The position numbers and the translations under genes are program-made. Of a stretch of DNA of 37,785 nt, positions 13,301-22,300 are shown one piece after another. The DNA lies in NCBI GenBank assembly GCA_000444245.1, contig ATSW01007542.1, positions 1 through 37,785 on the forward strand. Direction: 5' to 3'. Under the pieces are notes generated by a model that was not told the DNA's origin, made no database searches, and saw only the letters and a program-made list of their open reading frames with translations. The DNA is from Botryllus schlosseri. Its lineage: Eukaryota > Chordata > Ascidiacea > Stolidobranchia > Styelidae. Position 1 is the first letter of the stretch. Each line of letters begins with the position of its first letter.

Positions 13301-16300
13301 TGACCCGTCATTCATGAGTCTACCATCCAATATTCTTTGTAATTATTGTGATAGGGTTGAAGCACTTTGGACTTTATGTAGCATAAACTGCAACTAGCTT
13401 AGGATGGTGATGGTGGTATGGCATCTTATTGCTGAAGTACCACAAGACGGTTGGCGCTTGATTTCCACTACCACAGTGGAAAAGTCTAATATGGAACTGG
13501 CAATTATGCTGCATATTAGCAATTACCGAACACCCAACAAAATCCAATGAGACTGCTAACATTGCATATGTATGCTTTCACAGAAACATAGCCGCGGTCA
13601 TATATTCATCATAATGTGTGTGGTTGGTGTTGACTACGTGGTTGACAATTCTGTGTCACTTCTTAGCAGCTTGATCCTGGCAGTGTAGGATGCAAAATAA
13701 CATCATTAAGTCAAGATCAATTGCAAAATCTACAACTCACATATGATTGCATACTTGCTTGACCTGGTGGTTTTGAATAATGATCCATGAGTGGTCAATT
13801 TCAAGCGATGCCTTCTTATTTATAAATACTTGTAGGTCTATCCTATCGTGGCAGTAAAACTCATTATTGTAACATTGTTTGACACACGTATGAAGATTCA
13901 GTAGTTGCAAGTTACCGAACTTGTGAATAGCAGCAATGGAGGGCTCACTAAACGTCTAACTTAGTTGGTTTCAAGCAGTATTTTGGTGATATTTGGTTTT
14001 CATTTCCATTTAAGCACGTTCTTCCTCTTGACAAACAGCTGGAGTCCCAGATTGTATGGTGTTTGATTGTTTATATTAAAATCCCATGAATAATTCATGT
14101 CCGTCTGTTCCGTCAAAGCACGGTGCATGTCATGGAAAGAAATTGAATGGTATTTCTAATGAGGATGTGCAACCGACGTTTAATTTTCGAATGATTGCGA
14201 CAGTCATGTGTTTAATCTATTCTCGGTGATTCGCCTTACCCCATGATCTTCACAAGTGTGTGTTTTTTAAAGGCGGAATCGAAACGTTAAGCGTTCAGCC
14301 TCGGTCGACAGATGACACTTGGCGTGATTCCTTTTCGGAAGAAAATGCCAACAAAGTATATTTCATTTTTGTGGCGGCGTATTTGTGGTCTCCTTACATG
14401 TTGATTTATCACAGCCCAAATTGCCTATGAGCTACAGTGAAACAGCAGACCAGGAAAGCCTACCGAATTTTTCCCTTGTGAAAGATCGACTTGGAATAAC
14501 AAGGATAAGGTACGGCTTGATGCTCTGTAGATACATATTTCAATACTGTAACTCGTGCTTGCAATCCTGTTCAGCTGCACAGATATTCAACTTGATCCGC
14601 TGACTTTACAACCTTTCTACTAGAAGCAAAAATAAAAACCTAGGAATTTCCAGAATGTAACTCCATTGTGAAAGTCGCTGTTTTGGACTGACCCCAATTG
14701 ACTACAGTTGCTATTCCAGACTTTAATTTCATTAATATGAATCGTACATATCTGCCCATTTAGTACGGATCGGGATTTCAGCAACCAGTCGCGTACAGAT
14801 GGATTGACAAATCATGTTTATATTGATCGCTCGCTAATCGGTTTTATAAATGCAAATTCACAGTACTGTAGTACCTAGTCCTACTGATAGTCGTGCAAAG
14901 TTCTTTGCTGATAGACCATTCGTTTCAATACATAAATATCCTGTAAATAAAACACCTGTCAGTTTCATCGTAGCCAGAATCCGTCGTGCTGTGATTTTGC
15001 TTATTAGCAAGCTTTGAATTACAGTAAGATCCATTCCTTAGATCACATCTGCATGTATATGCATAATGTTAAAGCAGTAGCATACTCTGCATTACCCACA
15101 AATTGTTTGTGGTTTTTTAACATGTTTGTGTTAGCATTCTTTTCAGATTTTTCATGTAGATGTAGACCAAGTAGGCCTACCATACGCGGTAGTTTTGTAT
15201 GCCAAACCCATCACTGCTATTAGCAGATGTGTTTTGTTGTATATTTGCTTTAAGGTTTCAAGTCAATAATCAAAAACAGGTTTGCGTCAAGCAGGACTGT
15301 CCTTCTGTTTCTGTCACCTCAGCTCATAATGACTTGGACACCTATTTCAGTTTTGAGAGACAGACAAATATTAATTGACCAGAATATCAACTGTATTAAT
15401 GTAGCCTACCTCTATAACAGAAAAAAACACCTGACGGTAATGCATTTATGTGTCTATGACAATCTTTGTTGTGTAATTTTATGATTTATGTTATAACATA
15501 TTATCTCCAACTGTAACTATGAACAAGCCCAAAAGCTATATTGACTGTAACCTATTATATTGTATAACTTACCATCGCTAAAGTTCTCTTTGAAACTGAA
15601 ATCGTTGTCCATGTAACTTGACCATACCCTTGAAGTAGGACGATACCAAGCTCTTTAATAGAACACAAATAAGGGACAGCTTCTTACAATCTTTTAAAAT
15701 ATGTTCGTTCAGCGATTTGTCAACGTTGGACATCCAGAAAGTGCAAAGTTTAGCTCTCATCGAATTAACGGCGTTATTCGATTTACACGGTATCGAGTTG
15801 AAGAGACGGAAGTTCGGCAAGTCCAAAACCAAAGGTACGCCATCGCGATCATACTACGATCGTACATCCACCCATATTAAAAACCGGTTATTTTAACAGA
15901 ATCCGGGCTGTTCGGCGTGCCACTGACAACGCTGCTGGAAATGGACCAGAAGAGACTGGCCGTTGAAGACTTGAGGGTGCCGCTAATTCTGCAAGAAGCG
16001 GTCTCTTACTTGGAGAAGAGCGGTCTTTCGGATGAGGGAATTTTACGGGTACCCGGATCGTTGGTTCGAATAAAGAATTTGAATCAGGTAACAAAAATGA
16101 ATATGGTGACATAAAAAGTATCTGTTCACATCAGACTCAAATCGTGTAATAACCTTTGTGTTTCACGTAATCTGTTATGTAGTTCGTTTTTTACTTGAAA
16201 AAGCATTCGAAATTTTACTGTTAAATCGGAATATTTCGAGTTGTGCCGCGTTTTTCTATAGAAATTTATAAATCTTGTCCTGTTCGCTCTCGGCTTCATT

Positions 16301-19300
16301 AGTGTCAAACCAATCATTGTCGATCGTGATTTGTTCGAACACCTTAGATTTTTTTTCCCGCAATACATCTCCCCATGTTGTATTGACTTACCTCAAGCGT
16401 TGACTGTTTGTTGATGACATTAAACGGCAGATGGTGATACCGCCACCATCTGTATTCGTTCGCAGGGACGTTGCCGTGTATTTGAGGTTGCTGATCTTGA
16501 GTCTTGAGAACTGATGTGTTATAGGATGGCCTAATATGGCCAAAACCTAGTGAGAGGCTTTGTCAATTGCCGTCATGTCGAATCTCTCAACTCCGATGCA
16601 CTGCGATTTGTTCATTCATTAATTTGTCGGTGGCGGCATTGAGATCAACGCCCATCTTCCTGTTGCCGTGCTGTCAGACGTGACTGTATTGTCAAAGAGC
16701 CGTATATACGTCACTATACTGCTTACTATTAAGATATGAGTAGTTTCATTGGTCTTCACTATAGTAGGTCTCTGTATGCTGAGGTGAATTGGTTGATATT
16801 GTTTGTGGCCGTTAGTAGTACGAAACTAATAATAGCGATATCCGCCGATATGCACTCATGTGCACACTTGCCTTTTTAGTAAATGTATAATGTACATACT
16901 TTTAGATTACATTGTCATTTAGTAGGCGGACTGCATCACATATTCTATGACTTTTCATTGTAACCCAATAATGATCTATCACCTTTGTCTACTAGCTTGA
17001 AATTCGGCTCCTAGTGTTTTGGGTCGAAAGCTGGTATACGGTTGTGTATACGACCGTGCAACGTTGTTAGTCTTGAATCGAATTGCGTCAGTGTCTGTAC
17101 GTCCGCCGCTTCCTGTGTGTTGCAAGCGCTGATTTTACGCTATTGTACGTCTCCCTGTCATTTGCGAGCTCGGCCATGAAGCATAGTAACCTGTTTTGAT
17201 TTCCTGATGAGACACGCGACGCTAAGTTCCGAACCGCGCACCACGATACTCACGTAATGTCGCGAAGGCGTTTCACGCAGTGTCTTTGCAGGTTTTAGTT
17301 TAATCTAATGCATGCCGGTGCATTGCTTTGTGACCACTCGGCGACTGGTCTGCAACCCAGTACTGTATGATGTATCCATGCATTCAAAGAGTACTTCTAC
17401 ACTCTACAGCGACGAACCTTCCCTGGTAAATCATTGATATCGCGGTGAGAAGGCGCTAATTTTCGAAAATTCGCGTAGCCTACTTTTCCGTTGTATAGCG
17501 CTTTATGCGCAGAAACGTAGTTACTTACTCCGTTTCCTGTGCTTAATCCTGGGGAAATTGGATGACCCGCCATTACGTTCAAGTCATACGTGGAATGAAC
17601 GGTGAGAATACGCGTGTTTAAATTGGATTCAAAATAACACATATCGGGGATATCGCTGTAACCGGTAAAATTTTCATGCTTTGATAAATCCCGTGTTATG
17701 GCGACGTCAGTGTTTACCGGCAGCGTTGTCACTGCGTTACATTTCCGTGTAGGAGCTCGAAAGCAAATACAGCGAAGCGTCATCATCCAGTCTGCTTGAT
17801 CCAAATGCCGGATGGGATAAAGCAAGAACAAACGACGTGGCGGCTTTACTAAAGCAGTTTCTTCGCGAGCTACCGAATCCGCTGCTAACTATCGAATACA
17901 TCGATGCCTTCCAATCTTGTGACTGTAAGTAACTTTGTATCCGTCCATTTGTTGATGACATCAACATAAATAGTGTGACCTTGCCACGCGGCAATTACAT
18001 TCCAATGCGAAATCAATGCTTACCGCTTACGACGGCTGTATTGTTATTACCGGGGTCGCGTTTGTTCGAAGAAAAGGCGCCCTTCAACAATGTCGCTCTT
18101 TGCGTGATGATTAATTTCCTGTGCCTTAATCAATCGGTTGTAGAAGGGGGTGGTCATACCGTATGGTGTTTTAGAGTGCGCGTCGATAGGACGATTTACA
18201 ACGTTTGACACAAACGTGTGCATGTCGGTGTATTATTATCAGCAGATTAATTTGTTGTTCCTTTAATCTCGCTTATGCACTAGTTCATCGATGTATCTTT
18301 ATCAGTTTTTATTGATGCATGCCTGATAGAACTAGTCAGCAATTTTTACAATGTTGAATTATTATTTGCTGTTGAAATCTACGGGTGACGTGCGATACAC
18401 TTAAATAGGTATACTGATCGATTTCTATTTTGCAATATGTTGCAAAATCTTGACCAACATTACGCAGGTTCAATCACTAGCGGCGTGCGATTCGATCACC
18501 GGCATTTCCTTGTATTATTTGATCTCTCAATGTCAGCATGGTGCTTGTAACCCGCTGACGACATCGAAAGGCACTCAGTATCGACATGTGTATTTCCGTT
18601 ACCGGAATATAAAACACAGCTATATAGTTCTGATGCTGTATGAATATTTCACGCATCCTTTTTTTGATGCCAGGCAAGCATGTTTTCTGTGTGGTACGGA
18701 TCTCTAAAAGGTCGATAATAACGTAGGTCTCTCACCAACGAAACAAACTACTGTTGGGCAGGATCTCCAAAGAATATGCATTTCCAATTTGAGAACCTGT
18801 AATTTGCAAAATACTACAGGCAATGCAACGTGTACAAACTGGTGTATACGTACAGTATACATAATATACGATCCTGACTTGAAATTATCTCAATGTTGAG
18901 TTGTCTTGGTGATTGCTGGTTGACCGTGGCAAGTTGTTCATAACACCTTCCGGCTTCTGCACTAGGTGTTGAAAATGACTTGAAAACAGGGCAATGTCAA
19001 AATCAGTCTGCCAAATTCATGCACTTGACAATGCCTTCACAGTCACCTTGTCAAAACTGTCCGTGGAAATAATGAGCATGCGACACTTGAATATGTAGGT
19101 TTAAGTTTAAGGGTTAGGGACGGGTTAGGATGAGGACTAAGTTTGGTGTTGGGATTGGGTTATTTTGGAGTGTGTCGGCTCAATTGTCGTTTTTGCATAG
19201 CTGAGGCAGGTCTCTCTGTAGGTAATCGCTGAATTTCACTTACAGTGATTCCGGACCGGAAGCAGCAGTTACAGGCACTGAATTTGTTGATAATACTTCT

Positions 19301-22300
19301 AAACAATGTTCACCGCGACTCCCTCAAACTTCTGCTTAAATTCCTGAGTCGAGTCGTGGCGAAAGAAGAAAAGAACAAGATGAGTTTGAACAATGTCGCG
19401 ATGATCATGGCACCCAATCTGTTCATGGCCAGAAAACAGTCCAAGGTACGTCGAAATGTAGAGAAAAGGTCTTCATTCGTTGTTTTCCTTCGCTTTGATG
19501 TGCAGAAAAACGCTACCAACAGTGCATCTTTCTGAATTTATGATCCCCTACTTGTAACTGAAATATCGCTGTCGCCTGCAGTTTTTGTGCTGCTGTAAAC
19601 GCACAATTGTTTGGCGTCGAGAAAGCTCAATGGGAAGAGCTTTTACTTTGGTATCGTTACTTGCGACAAACTTGGACAACTGTATAATTCTAGTTGTCTA
19701 ATTTCACTAAATTAGAGCAAAAAGCCAGTAATTTATTTGTAATCAAATTTGTGAAATGTTTCTATACTTTAATTTTACCTCTTATCTAATTTGTTGTTTT
19801 CTGGAAAATGTCTCTTCGTCCATGGCTTTTTGCAGCTAGTCAACGAGAATATCCCTCTCATGCAGAGAAATCCAACGCCAAGCCGCCATCGCATTACTTA
19901 CACCGTGCAGTTGTGACTACTGGTTACTGCGACAAATAATAGCCATGTTATCATAGTAGCTTGCTGTCTGCGAACAACGTTCTAGTTTCGATCAAAAACG
20001 GAACAGCACCACCGAAAAAAAGATAGTTAACACTTTCCTGCCCTCAACTACATCAAGAAAACAGGATGATTAGCCAAAGAAAATATTCCAATTCTAATCT
20101 AATTTGGAGAAAGCTGTGTTGCTCTAATTCTAATTCTAATCAAATTTGGAAAAAATTGTGTAGCTCTAATTCTAATTCTAATCTAATTTGGAAACAACTG
20201 TGTAGCTCTAATTCTAATCTAATTTGGAAAAGCTGAAAATTTTCTAGTTGTCCAAGTCTGACTTCAGAGATTTTGTAATATTTTTATGATACTTAGCGAA
20301 AAGACTTTCTATCACTCCCACGCTCGGAGTGAGCACACAACTATCATGTCACATCGCTTCAGGCATAAGACCCTGTCAGTCATTTCAGCAATGATGCGTT
20401 TTGTAACACTATTAGCTGTGACGTGGCCGGTGCAAAGATACGTTTAATATTTCCGAAGACTAGTCGGAATGCGCGAGCTGAAGTGCTTCATACGCTTCAC
20501 TTGTATCCATTTAAAATTTCATGTCCGCCCGTCACTTTACAGCGAGCTGAAGGCGTCGCCGCTAACCAGGACGTCAAACACGCAGCCGGGACCTCCAACA
20601 TCGTTAGAATGCTCATCAAGTACCACAAGCTTTTATGGACCGTCCCCACGTTCATGCTGACGCAGGTACGCTTTTCCATACGGTTGAAGAATGTAAACCA
20701 GTGATTCCCTAACCATGTGACGCGGCACACTAATGTGCTGCCACTGATTCACCGGTGTGCTTCTGGCATTTTAGAAAACGACTCTAATATTGTAGATAAG
20801 CTCTGTAGACAAGCATATCTGACTTGAAAGCTGTCTAACTTCTTCAAAAGCTGATAAATAATCATATATGCCCATAATGTCCATGAAACCAACCATGGCC
20901 TTGCCGATAAGCGGTGCATAATGTCAACATCACAATTGGGCTGCTATGTCACGAAGAAATCGTGTCGCAACTCCCGAGCTCTCTGTCTGGACTTCAATTT
21001 ACACTCAACGATACTACTAAGGATTTTCTGTAAACAAATATTGGCTGGTATTTAATGATCGGTATGTGAATATGTTTTTATTTTCGTTTTGTATGAAATA
21101 AAAAGCCGTAACCGAGAGACACCGCTTCGAAAACGACAGAATGCGGGTGTGTCCGTGCACAATTAAACCTCGATTCGGTCGAGTATAGTTTCGTATAAAT
21201 GAGTATAGCCATCGCGTTACCACGTGAATAGTACGTTTCTGTAGTGTGCCACAAGCCGGAAAAGTTTGGGAACCACTGATGTAAAAAGCTGTGAAAATTC
21301 GACATTTGATTTCAGGTACGAAAGATGAATCAGGCCGAGCAGAGCAGCAAAAAACATCAAAGTCAAACCAGGGATAAGGTAGCGTGGTTTTGCGTTGTTT
21401 CGCTGGTCACCTGATTTTGTTGTTTTGTTTTGTCAATGTGCCAACTTTCATGAGATTGTGTCACGAGTCCAAAACTTTCATGCCTATCAAATTTACGTTA
21501 ATCGAACAATCAGGATTGGTATGCGATTTGTTTTCGTAAAACGTAAGTGGTGACAAGCAATGATGCTATTTGCTTACTTACCAGTATGTGCATGAATGCT
21601 GTATTTGAATCTACCGAAATACCGATACTAAGCCAACAATAGTGACATTCCAAAGTATTTAGGCTATTCGGCTAAAATATTTTCCCGCATGGGCCGCATG
21701 CTTCATGCATCTGACCCTGAACTACGACTACACAGATTGCTTACTCGAAGGGTATTCTCGTGGTTTGTTAGTGAGAACCAAAGTGTTTGATTTTGAATTC
21801 CAAGCATATTTTTCTGTATCTTAATTACTCTCGCCTCGACATTGGGATTTATGTCCCGTTATTACTTTCATTGAAACCAGCTGTTTTGGTACTGACGCTC
21901 GATTTTAGGCACAGTATTTCCTTATACCGTAGCTGTGTGTGGATAGCAAGACATTAGAAATCAGGAAGTAGTTACAATAGAAGACGTGTGTGTGCTTTAT
22001 TGGTCATTCGTTATCTGCCTAAATTTTGTCTATCACTATCAATCACGTTCTTCTTCGTTTATCATCACTCGGTACTTTTATCGAAAATACGAACCCGTGA
22101 CTGCATCACTGACAATTCCGACACGCCGTCAACACGCCTCCTATTTCACAGCTAAGAATCAAATTCCCTGGAATCAGCAAAGCCAAAGATCCAAAAGAGC
22201 TGAAGGCGTCTAGGTCGCCCTTAGCCCAAGGAAACGAACAGTTTGACGTGAGTGCCGTCGCGTAGCCCGTCCTCCCGGACTATTTCTGGCAAGTGCCTCT

